Shown: positions 1-5,004 of the stretch, piece after piece | How the letters are laid out: each line of letters opens with the position of its first letter | Numbering within the stretch: position 1 is the stretch's first letter | Origin: Thermodesulfovibrionia bacterium | Lineage (GTDB): Bacteria; Nitrospirota; Thermodesulfovibrionia; UBA6902 | Direction of reading: 5' to 3' | Assembly: GCA_947258735.1 (NCBI GenBank) | Contig: CAMYJJ010000230.1 | Coordinates: 1 to 5,004 of the forward strand | Length of the DNA: 5,004 nucleotides | Program-made: the position numbers and the translations under genes | The notes under the pieces: generated by a model | The model's database searches: none | Seen by the model: the letters and a program-made list of their open reading frames with translations, nothing else | What the model was told of the DNA's origin: nothing

Positions 1-298
1 GCTTCTGAATAGTATCAATAACTGACTGGATCCTTTTTGCTACATCCCTGAATTCAACCGGTTTTAACTCCACGGCAGGCAGCCCGTACTTATGTGCGTT
101 GCGCATCATATGATACACATGTGCAGATCTGATAAGCGTCTTGCTCGGTACGCAGCCATAATGAAGGCAGTCCCCTCCCAGCGCCTTCTCCTTTTCGATA
201 AGCACAGTCTTTGCTCCAAACTGGCTTGCACCGGAAGCAACGGTCAAACCTGCAGCGCCGCCTCCTATAATTCCGATGTCATAATCATATGTTGGCAT
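1..298 (-). CDS. FAD-dependent pyridine nucleotide-disulfide oxidoreductase, mercuric reductase-like (N-terminal part, cut by window edge)
   Basis: The first 99 residues of a flavoprotein are visible, and the frame is open to position 1. Seen: a Rossmann dinucleotide-binding motif G12-G-G14-A-A-G17 after a beta strand, an acidic residue (E35) at the end of the second strand where FAD ribose is normally held, and the redox-active disulfide motif GGDCLHYGCVPSK with C44 and C49. The family (dihydrolipoamide dehydrogenase, glutathione reductase, mercuric reductase) usually runs about 450-480 residues, so roughly four fifths is missing. The GDC...GCVPSK form is typical of the 'mercuric reductase-like' branch. 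Mercury reduction cannot be claimed: no MerA-type N-terminal HMA domain is present, and the C-terminal cysteines are off-window. Start ATG at 298-296 is backed by a GGAGG at 307-311, 8 nt upstream. The TVP38/TMEM64 gene lies 188 bp upstream; the two are fused in some other bacteria. The true substrate is unknown. Confidence 0.93.
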   Translation of the reverse strand, partial: MPTYDYDIGIIGGGAAGLTVASGASQFGAKTVLIEKEKALGGDCLHYGCVPSKTLIRSAHVYHMMRNAHKYGLPAVELKPVEFRDVAKRIQSVIDTIQK

Positions 299-318
299 CT
301 TATATTCCTCCGGAATAC

Positions 319-349
319 ATTACAAATTTTAAATTACAGATTACAAATT
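319..349. repeat. AT-rich short direct repeats (ATTACA x3) upstream of the oxidoreductase gene
   Basis: ATTACAAATT occurs at 319-328 and again at 340-349, with a partial copy (ATTACAG) at 333-339. On the minus strand this reads as TTGTAA (341-346), a 16-nt spacer and TGTAAT (319-324), which weakly resembles a sigma70 -35/-10 pair placed just before the GGAGG of the oxidoreductase. Such a promoter would give a leader of only about 14 nt. It could equally be simple low-complexity spacer sequence. Confidence 0.35.
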
Positions 350-383
350 AACTGCCCCATTGTAATCTTCAACATATAAACAG

Positions 384-444
384 TGGTCACTCCCGAGTAT
401 TGTTAGTCGGGAATCCAGAAACCATATAGCACTGTACATTCTGG
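384..444. repeat. REP-like palindromic repeat, probably degenerate
   Basis: TCCCGA (391-396) pairs with TCGGGA (407-412) around a 10-nt loop. Directly after it, CCAGAA (415-420) can pair with TTCTGG (439-444). The pattern of a TCACTCCCGA start, a loop and a TCGGGAATCCAG end is the usual form of dispersed intergenic palindromes in many bacterial genomes. The second arm looks incomplete, since CTGG is not followed by a matching ATTCCCGA, so this may be a decayed copy. Neither strand carries a T-run after the hairpin, so it is not a standard intrinsic terminator. It sits between the stop of the TVP38-type gene (487) and the oxidoreductase start (298). Seen in sequence: the inverted repeats; inferred: membership of a genome-wide repeat family. 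Confidence 0.55.
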
Positions 445-486
445 TCTCCATGTAATAGTCAAAATACCTGCCATGATATATAGCAA

Positions 487-1188
487 TTAAACATTTTCAA
501 TCACTTTCCTTGATTTATAAAAACCTAAAAGTTTCTTTGTTATCAAGGGAAACAGTCCGAGCAACACAAATGAAATAATAAGACCGGGAGATAGGATCCC
601 GGAGAGTGAATCTATTTTTGCCAGTTCTTTTCCTGCATTCACAAAGACCACCGTAGCCGGGAACATTCCAAGCTGTGACACCCAGAAAAATGACTTGAGC
701 GGCATCTTTGTCACTCCCATAATCAGGTTAATGAGCCAGAATGGAAATATGGGAATGAGTCTTAAAGTAAAGAGATAAAACAGGCCCTCTTTTTCAATTC
801 CTTCATTTACTGTGCTGAGCTTGTCGCCGAACTTATTTTGCACCCAGTCCCTGAGAATAAATCGAGATACAAAACAGGCCAGCGTAGCCCCGATTGTACT
901 GGCAAAAGAGACTATGATCGTTCCTGTTACAAGCCCGAACAGGGCCCCGCCTGCCAGCGTCAGTATGGCTGCTCCCGGCAATGACAATGACGTTGACAAA
1001 ATATATATGAGCATATATACAGCAATCACTGTCACTCTATTCTCACTGTACATGGCCTGGAATTTCAGCTGTGATTCCTTCAGGTATTTAAGAGTAAGAT
1101 AATCACCGAGGTTAAATATTTTAAAGGCAGCGATCACCGCAATGATCACTATGACAATAATAATTTTATTTATATGCTCTTTTTTCAT
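487..1188 (-). CDS. TVP38/TMEM64 family (SNARE_assoc/DedA-like) inner-membrane protein
   Basis: This is a 233-residue polytopic membrane protein, the usual length for bacterial TVP38/TMEM64 proteins. Hydrophobic segments are visible at about residues 8-27, 53-73, 75-105, 137-158, 167-187 and 200-220. The family signature is present in two parts: SLPGAAILTLAGGALFG (about 69-85), the PG and G-x-x-FG re-entrant motif; and RLIPIFPFWLINLIMGVTK (about 143-161), the Arg-Pro-Phe-Asn motif, followed by an amphipathic stretch with a conserved-type FPATVVFVNAGKEL. DedA-superfamily proteins are linked to lipid scrambling or transport and envelope homeostasis; the substrate here is not known. The start ATG at 1188-1186 has only a weak, close AAAGG (2 nt spacing), and the repeat element at 1198-1300 lies immediately upstream, so the mRNA leader would be mostly repeat hairpin. 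The following gene is a FAD oxidoreductase; fusions of these two protein types are known, which supports a joint role in membrane-associated redox chemistry. Confidence 0.93.
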   Translation of the reverse strand: MKKEHINKIIIVIVIIAVIAAFKIFNLGDYLTLKYLKESQLKFQAMYSENRVTVIAVYMLIYILSTSLSLPGAAILTLAGGALFGLVTGTIIVSFASTIGATLACFVSRFILRDWVQNKFGDKLSTVNEGIEKEGLFYLFTLRLIPIFPFWLINLIMGVTKMPLKSFFWVSQLGMFPATVVFVNAGKELAKIDSLSGILSPGLIISFVLLGLFPLITKKLLGFYKSRKVIENV

Positions 1189-1197
1189 TACCTTTAT

Positions 1198-1300
1198 TTG
1201 TCATTCTGAGTTCATTTCAGAATCCCATGATATCAGCATATTGTACACCCGGAGATCCTGAAACAAGCCTGCCTGTCGGCAGACAGGTTCAGGATGACAA
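1198..1300. repeat. REPIN/MITE-like inverted-repeat element with a nested palindrome
   Basis: The 103-bp element is bounded by inverted ends: TTGTCATTCTGA (1198-1209) on the left and, read on the minus strand, TTGTCATCCTGA (1300-1289) on the right, 11 of 12 bases matching. Each end also forms its own hairpin: ATTCTGA (1203-1209) with TCAGAAT (1217-1223), and ATCCTGAA (1255-1262) with TTCAGGAT (1288-1295). The right hairpin holds a second palindrome, CCTGTC (1272-1277) GGCA GACAGG (1282-1287), which looks like a separate small repeat nested in its loop. Two REP-type hairpins in inverted orientation is the layout called REPIN. No poly-T follows on the minus strand, so a terminator role is unlikely. 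It fills most of the gap between the multicopper oxidase stop and the TVP38-type start. Confidence 0.75.
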
Positions 1301-1320
1301 CAACGACACAGTATTATTCT

Positions 1321-2841
1321 TTAATACTCTGAATTCCTGGGATTATTCTCAACCGCATAATCCTCATATACGATAAACGTCAGCATCCCGCCGGGGTATA
1401 TATGATCGTTGGCAACATGATTCAGCCTGTGGCAGTGGAAAGGCCATATTCCGGGATTGTCTGCTTCAAGGAGAACATCAACCCTCTGCGCTGCCCCGAT
1501 GTGCACTGTGTCTATCATCTGGGGTTCATCCACATACGCGCCGTCCCGGGTAATGACCCTGAACTTGTGAGAATGAGTATGCATGTAGTGAGACTGGTAT
1601 CCCGTATTGATAAACCTCAGCCTTACCTTTTCCCCAGTCTTTACGTATACCGGTTCCGTGAGGGGAAATGCCCTGCCGTTTATGGTAAAGGCATCGTACA
1701 CCGGGTTATGGGGATTGTGTGTCTTCGGGTAGTAATCCCTTTTTTCGGTCCTGTCACCTGAATGGGCATGCTCCGGCTGGGAGCCTTTATGAACGGAAAC
1801 AGCACCATGCTGATCATGTCCTGCATCTTCATCATCTTTTTCATGGACATGAATATGTTTTGTCGGCCACTCGTCCAGGATCATTATGTATTCCCTGTCA
1901 TAGGCATACTTCTTCTCCTTGGGCTCTACAATAAATGCCCCGTACATGCCCATGTCCATGTGGTGCGCACTGTCTACATGGCAGTGGTAAAAGGAGGATG
2001 CAGGTTTTTCTGCAGTAAACTCATACGTGTAAGATTCACCTTTCCTAATGGGTTTCTGTCCAATATACGGAACCCCATCCATAACGACCGGTTTTCTCTG
2101 TCCATGTACGTGTATCGTATGCTTGCCGCTTGACTCATTCTTCAGTATGATCCGGACATTATCTCCCTCGGTCATTCTTAATGTCGGCCCCGGTATGGTC
2201 CCGTTAAATCCCCATCCCATCATCGGGGCATCAGGGAAAAGTTCAAATCCTATGTCCCTGACCGTCAGCGTAAAGACCTTGACCGTCCTGCCATTCTCGC
2301 TGATGATTTCAGGTTCCAACTCTTCCAGAGTATTTTTCATTCCCAGAACAGCATTAAATCCGGCAGGGGTCTTTGCCTTTATATAATCGTAGCCTTCTGA
2401 CGTCCTTACATACGGGAAATCAAATACCACGTTATCTTCCAGATTATCTTTCCTAATATTCAGTCTGAGTTCCCAGTGACCGCCCATTACAAGAATGACA
2501 TTCTCAATTCTGTATATGCCGTTTCCCTTTTCAACAATTTCAGGTTCTGTAAATACACCATGCCCCATTTCCGGCATCCATGGAGTAAAGGTAATGTCCG
2601 CTCCTGTTAATCGTTTCCCCTGCGCGTCACTGATCTTAAAATCTATCGTGTTAAGACCTACGAGAAGCCTTTTTTCCAGAGTATTCATCTCAACCCTGAA
2701 TATTCCATTTTCGGTTGTCTTCAGGATGCTTCCTGCATACTGTGTGGCTGCCTTTTCTTGATTATGTCCCTCATCTCCCATACTGCCGGGTGCATAACCG
2801 AATAACGCAATCAGTACAAATAAAATTATAGAATTCTTCAT
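1321..2841 (-). CDS. Exported two-cupredoxin multicopper oxidase with an N-terminal YtkA-like domain and His-rich insert
   Basis: The 506-residue protein starts with a signal peptide (K2, hydrophobic 4-16, likely cut near residue 22), so it acts in the periplasm. Residues about 36-145 form a YtkA/FixH-like domain with the motif TPWMPEMGHGVF (86-97). The oxidase part follows. Domain 1 has H241-T-I-H244-V-H246-G and YHCHV (H286, C287, H288), then H293/H294 and M299. Domain 2 has H418-Y-M-H421-T-H423 and H469-C470-H471 with H475 and M486. Together these give the eight His of a type 2/type 3 trinuclear copper site plus type 1 copper ligands. Between residues 329 and 378 lies a polar insert with ten His. 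Only two cupredoxin domains are seen, not the three of CueO or laccase, so it resembles the two-domain multicopper oxidases; a NirK nitrite reductase is less likely because the HxxHxH and HCH motifs match oxidases. Start choice is backed by GGGGAGG (2847-2853), 5 nt before ATG. Substrate (Cu(I), other metal or organic) is unknown. Confidence 0.92.
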   Translation of the reverse strand: MKNSIILFVLIALFGYAPGSMGDEGHNQEKAATQYAGSILKTTENGIFRVEMNTLEKRLLVGLNTIDFKISDAQGKRLTGADITFTPWMPEMGHGVFTEPEIVEKGNGIYRIENVILVMGGHWELRLNIRKDNLEDNVVFDFPYVRTSEGYDYIKAKTPAGFNAVLGMKNTLEELEPEIISENGRTVKVFTLTVRDIGFELFPDAPMMGWGFNGTIPGPTLRMTEGDNVRIILKNESSGKHTIHVHGQRKPVVMDGVPYIGQKPIRKGESYTYEFTAEKPASSFYHCHVDSAHHMDMGMYGAFIVEPKEKKYAYDREYIMILDEWPTKHIHVHEKDDEDAGHDQHGAVSVHKGSQPEHAHSGDRTEKRDYYPKTHNPHNPVYDAFTINGRAFPLTEPVYVKTGEKVRLRFINTGYQSHYMHTHSHKFRVITRDGAYVDEPQMIDTVHIGAAQRVDVLLEADNPGIWPFHCHRLNHVANDHIYPGGMLTFIVYEDYAVENNPRNSEY

Positions 2842-2892
2842 GCTCGCCTCCCCATGTTTGTACTGTCAGATGAGAATATTTTTTCCAACAGG

Positions 2893-2902
2893 GTACATGT
2901 AC
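2893..2902. promoter_or_regulatory. Perfect 10-bp palindrome in the gap before the multicopper oxidase, possible operator
   Basis: GTACATGTAC is a perfect palindrome in the 115-bp gap (2842-2956) between the peroxidase stop and the oxidase start, about 52 nt upstream of the oxidase ATG. On the minus strand it is flanked by CTGTTGTTCAA and CCCTGTTGGAA, so CTGTTG appears on both sides. I find no convincing -35/-10 pair around it. A dimeric regulator site is possible but not shown, and the palindrome does not match a copper-regulator box that I can identify with confidence. Confidence 0.25.
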
Positions 2903-2956
2903 GTAATATTGAACAACAGCTGCACATTTTTTACACCATGCCTTTAAAAAATCGAT

Positions 2957-4207
2957 TCATTCTAAGAATTTCAGCGGACTGCTTAATGTCCTGAGAAATG
3001 CCTCGAGCTGCTGCAATTCAATGTCCTTCAGATTACCGTGCTCAATATCAGCAGTTCTCTCTCCCGGTTTAAGGTCCCTGTAAAATCGCAATACATCCAT
3101 CAATGAATTTATTTGTCCGGCGTGCATGTAGGGGGGTCTCTCGGCAACATTGCGGAGTGTCGGCGTCTTGAAGGCCCCGATGTATTTCTCCGTATCAGTA
3201 TCTATAAAACGGAGTTCAGCGCAGTCACGCGCCTTCGCGTCACTATACCTGCTGAAACAGTTAAACTCATCAGCAAGGACCTTCCCGATCGCATCGGCCC
3301 TTCCCCTGTCAACAGGCAAATGTGAAGGCTGGGGAACGCCTATATTATGAAAATCCCCGTTTGTAAAAAGAGGTCCTGTATGACAGTTCGTGCATTTCGC
3401 TTTCCCGATAAACAGTCTTAATCCCTTTGCCTCATTGTTGCTCAAGGTATTCATCATGTCATCAGCGTCCTCACGCATCATGGCTTCCACATATCTGTCA
3501 AAACGGGAAGGTTCAGGAACAATCGTCCTGACAAAGGCAGCGATTGCCTTGCCCATATTTACATACACGCGGTTGACATCCTCTCTTGTTTCATGTGACA
3601 TCGAGAGCCATTTTTTAAGAAGTGCAGGTTCTTCAGGCGATGGTTTTGCAATAAAGGAGAGATCATGCTTCACCACTGTTTCAGGAAACTCCGGAAATAT
3701 TTCATTGTACTCTTTCCTGTAATGGTCCCGTATGACAACAGCGCTCTGTGTTCTCGTAAATCCATGTTCCACAGGACTTTCAAGGGGGCCAAGGGCCTGC
3801 GCCCAGAGACTGTCTTTTCTCCCGTCCCAGAACAGCCATGTATAATACCCGGCGCCTACCAGCGTCATGGTACGCCTGTCAGTTGTTCCAATACCATGGG
3901 CCAGAGGAAGGTCATCAGCAAAGTTCTCATTCACCGGATGACAGGTCGCACATGAGACTTTCAGGTTGCCGCTGAAACGGCTGTCAAAAAAGAGTCTCTT
4001 TCCCAGAACAGCTGCTTTAGGGTTATCTGCATACCTGTTTGAAGGGTCCGTCGGCACCGGCGGCAGGTTGCCGATCCAGAGTGACTGAAGCACGGCTTTT
4101 TCACTGTCTTTCCATACATGCAGATCCATTGCATGAGGCGTTGTAACTGAAATAAGGAGAGCTGTTGAAATTAATACTGCGACCACAAACATCCGGTAAA
4201 CAGACAT
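2957..4207 (-). CDS. Periplasmic di-heme cytochrome c peroxidase (CcpA/MauG superfamily)
   Basis: Read from ATG 4207, the protein has 416 residues and a signal peptide of about 26 residues (hydrophobic 7-20, ending TPHA). It has two c-type heme sites, C86-A-T-C89-H90 and C272-T-N-C275-H276. Other family landmarks: LGKRLFFDSRFS before heme 1; H104 in LPLAHGIG, a candidate distal ligand of the peroxidatic heme; FWDGRKDSL with W127, the Trp between the hemes in bacterial peroxidases; PVEHG with E147 at the catalytic Glu position; and PPYMHAGQ with M361, a candidate sixth ligand of the electron-transfer heme. Met there favours a peroxidase over MauG, which has Tyr. The family reduces H2O2 to water in the periplasm using electrons from small cytochromes or cupredoxins. 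An in-frame ATG at 4240 would add 11 residues and overlap the upstream stop as ATGA, but it has no good ribosome site, whereas 4207 has GAGG upstream and gives a normal signal peptide. C317 and C329 could form a disulfide. Confidence 0.94.
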   Translation of the reverse strand: MSVYRMFVVAVLISTALLISVTTPHAMDLHVWKDSEKAVLQSLWIGNLPPVPTDPSNRYADNPKAAVLGKRLFFDSRFSGNLKVSCATCHPVNENFADDLPLAHGIGTTDRRTMTLVGAGYYTWLFWDGRKDSLWAQALGPLESPVEHGFTRTQSAVVIRDHYRKEYNEIFPEFPETVVKHDLSFIAKPSPEEPALLKKWLSMSHETREDVNRVYVNMGKAIAAFVRTIVPEPSRFDRYVEAMMREDADDMMNTLSNNEAKGLRLFIGKAKCTNCHTGPLFTNGDFHNIGVPQPSHLPVDRGRADAIGKVLADEFNCFSRYSDAKARDCAELRFIDTDTEKYIGAFKTPTLRNVAERPPYMHAGQINSLMDVLRFYRDLKPGERTADIEHGNLKDIELQQLEAFLRTLSSPLKFLE

Positions 4208-4216
4208 GATCCTTTT

Positions 4217-4221
4217 TCCTC
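4217..4221 (-). promoter_or_regulatory. Ribosome binding site favouring the 4207 start of the peroxidase
   Basis: On the minus strand the sequence before ATG 4207 reads AAGAGAGGAAAAAGGATC. The GAGGA core at 4217-4221 stands 9 nt from the start codon. The sequence before the earlier in-frame ATG at 4240 (TTATATTAGA) has no purine-rich core of this quality. This site lies downstream of the stop codon of the YtkA-like gene (4237-4239), so reinitiation by the same ribosomes is possible. Confidence 0.55.
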
Positions 4222-4236
4222 TCTTCTCTTGAGCCA

Positions 4237-5004
4237 TCATTCTAATATAAGGTTAAATGTTACACTGTCCTGCTTATCATTTGCTTTAATATTAAAATTT
4301 ATTACCCACCATCCCGGCATGCTGAACTTCATTCCTTCAACAAGATACTCTCCGGGTCCGGTCTCTTCTGTTACCTCAGGTTCCGTAGGCATGCCATGCC
4401 CGTGCTCCGGCATGTCTCCATCCAGGGAAATGCTGGCACCTGTGACGGCCTTCCCTTCTGACGTTTGAACCCTGAGTGTCCAGCTGTGAATCCGGTTGAC
4501 CGGAACCGGATCACGATCACTTTTGTATGAAACCTGAAAGGATTTATTTACTGATCGCTTTGCTGCAGAAAGGTCCAGATCATCAGGCGCTCTTGTCACA
4601 ACCATTTTATGTTTGTGCCCATCACCATGATCAGCTTTCACCTTGACATCCGGAAAATCAAACATAACGGTATCCTTTACCTGATCAGTGTTGATCCCTA
4701 TCCTCATCTCCCAATGTCCACCCATTACCAGAGTTATATTCTCAATCCTGTACAGACCGCCTCCCCGTTCCATGACCTTTGGAGGATCAAAAACACCGTG
4801 GCCCATCTCAGGCATCCAGGGCGTAACAATGATGTCCGCACCGACAACGTCCTTGCCATCTCTGTCATGGACAATTATGTTTGCGGCATTTACGCCCACG
4901 CTGAAATCAGAATCATCAACCATCATTTCTACCGTGAACGCACCCGAGTCGCTCATTTTGAAAAGACTCTGTTTATAATGTTTTTTTATTTCATCCTTCT
5001 TCTG
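4237..5004 (-). CDS. Protein with two tandem YtkA/FixH-like domains (5' end cut by window edge)
   Basis: The frame is open from the stop (4237-4239) to the window edge, giving 255 visible residues numbered here from position 5004. The ATG at 4956 is probably internal: it has no ribosome site, and the 16 residues before it (QKKDEIKKHYKQSLFK) align with the matching stretch of the multicopper oxidase. The real start, probably with a signal peptide or lipobox, lies past 5004. Domain 1 (about 12-120) carries TPWMPEMGHGVF (61-72) and VMGGHWEMRI. A short His/Asp linker (DHGDGHKHK, 125-133) leads to domain 2 (about 155-255), with HSWTL, DGDMPEHGHGMPTEP (195-209), GEYLVEGMKF and GWW. YtkA-like domains are small exported beta-sandwiches of unsettled function; the Met/His motifs suggest metal binding (inference). 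The gene ends 29 nt before the peroxidase start at 4207, or overlaps it by ATGA if 4240 is used, so the two are almost surely cotranscribed. YtkA-like genes are often seen beside di-heme peroxidases. Confidence 0.88.
   Translation of the reverse strand, partial: QKKDEIKKHYKQSLFKMSDSGAFTVEMMVDDSDFSVGVNAANIIVHDRDGKDVVGADIIVTPWMPEMGHGVFDPPKVMERGGGLYRIENITLVMGGHWEMRIGINTDQVKDTVMFDFPDVKVKADHGDGHKHKMVVTRAPDDLDLSAAKRSVNKSFQVSYKSDRDPVPVNRIHSWTLRVQTSEGKAVTGASISLDGDMPEHGHGMPTEPEVTEETGPGEYLVEGMKFSMPGWWVINFNIKANDKQDSVTFNLILE

Noticed and set aside
1..298. Naming the oxidoreductase merA and the locus a mercury-resistance operon
   Set aside because: No HMA domain, MerR, MerT or MerP is seen, and the C-terminal mercury-binding cysteines are outside the window. 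The GGDCLHYGCVPSK form occurs in many reductases not linked to mercury.
92..379. Plus-strand open frame of 95 codons
   Set aside because: It runs antisense to the clear oxidoreductase start and into the repeat-bearing gap, has a Cys/His-scattered translation with no recognisable domain, and lacks a ribosome site.
1255..1295. Hairpin considered as an intrinsic terminator for the multicopper oxidase gene
   Set aside because: The stem is strong but no U-run follows on the minus strand, and it fits better as one half of the inverted-repeat element.
1402..2133. Overlapping plus-strand open frames of 71-123 codons across the oxidase
   Set aside because: They are antisense to a gene with fully conserved copper motifs. 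Their Met/His/Cys-rich look only mirrors the reverse complement of the His-rich coding sequence.
1321..2841. Copper nitrite reductase (NirK) identity for the two-cupredoxin protein
   Set aside because: NirK lacks the paired HxxHxH and HCH motifs of a trinuclear site, which are all present here.
3113..3955. Plus-strand open frames of 66-110 codons across the peroxidase
   Set aside because: They are antisense to heme-binding and catalytic motifs of a well-supported gene and show no domain features of their own.
4490..4511. Perfect 8-bp inverted repeat ATCCGGTT / AACCGGAT with a 6-nt loop
   Set aside because: It lies inside the coding sequence between the two YtkA-like domains, encodes an ordinary stretch (DPVPVNRI), and has no T-run, so a regulatory role is not supported.

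Overview
All five genes in this window lie on the minus strand, so they read from position 5004 towards position 1. Nothing convincing is coded on the plus strand. In transcription order they are: a protein with two YtkA/FixH-like domains (5' end cut by the window edge); a periplasmic di-heme cytochrome c peroxidase of the CcpA/MauG superfamily; a two-cupredoxin multicopper oxidase with its own N-terminal YtkA-like domain and a His-rich insert; a TVP38/TMEM64 (DedA-like) inner-membrane protein; and the N-terminal third of a FAD-dependent disulfide oxidoreductase of the mercuric reductase/dihydrolipoamide dehydrogenase fold (3' end cut by the window edge).

The signal peptides, c-type heme sites and SNARE_assoc membrane protein point to a Gram-negative bacterium with periplasmic c-type cytochromes. 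By eye the GC content is moderate. Hairpin-type dispersed repeats in the gaps (REP/REPIN-like) are common in genomes of groups such as Nitrospirota, Desulfobacterota and Brocadiales. I cannot place the organism more precisely.

Layout: 1-298 oxidoreductase; 299-486 gap with AT-rich direct repeats and a REP-like hairpin; 487-1188 TVP38-type protein; 1189-1320 gap almost filled by a 103-bp inverted-repeat element (1198-1300); 1321-2841 multicopper oxidase; 2842-2956 gap with a short palindrome; 2957-4207 cytochrome c peroxidase; 4237-5004 double YtkA-like protein. The YtkA and peroxidase genes are tightly coupled. The other genes are separated by 115-188 bp and may have separate promoters.

How the genes may work together (inference): the first three encode exported proteins with redox metal sites or Met/His-rich candidate metal-binding motifs, which fits a periplasmic module for peroxide and copper or other metal handling. 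The same YtkA-like domain type occurs once in the oxidase and twice in the protein next to the peroxidase, which is the strongest link between these genes. The last two genes form a membrane protein plus flavin oxidoreductase pair that is known as a single fused polypeptide in other bacteria, so they probably act together at the inner membrane.
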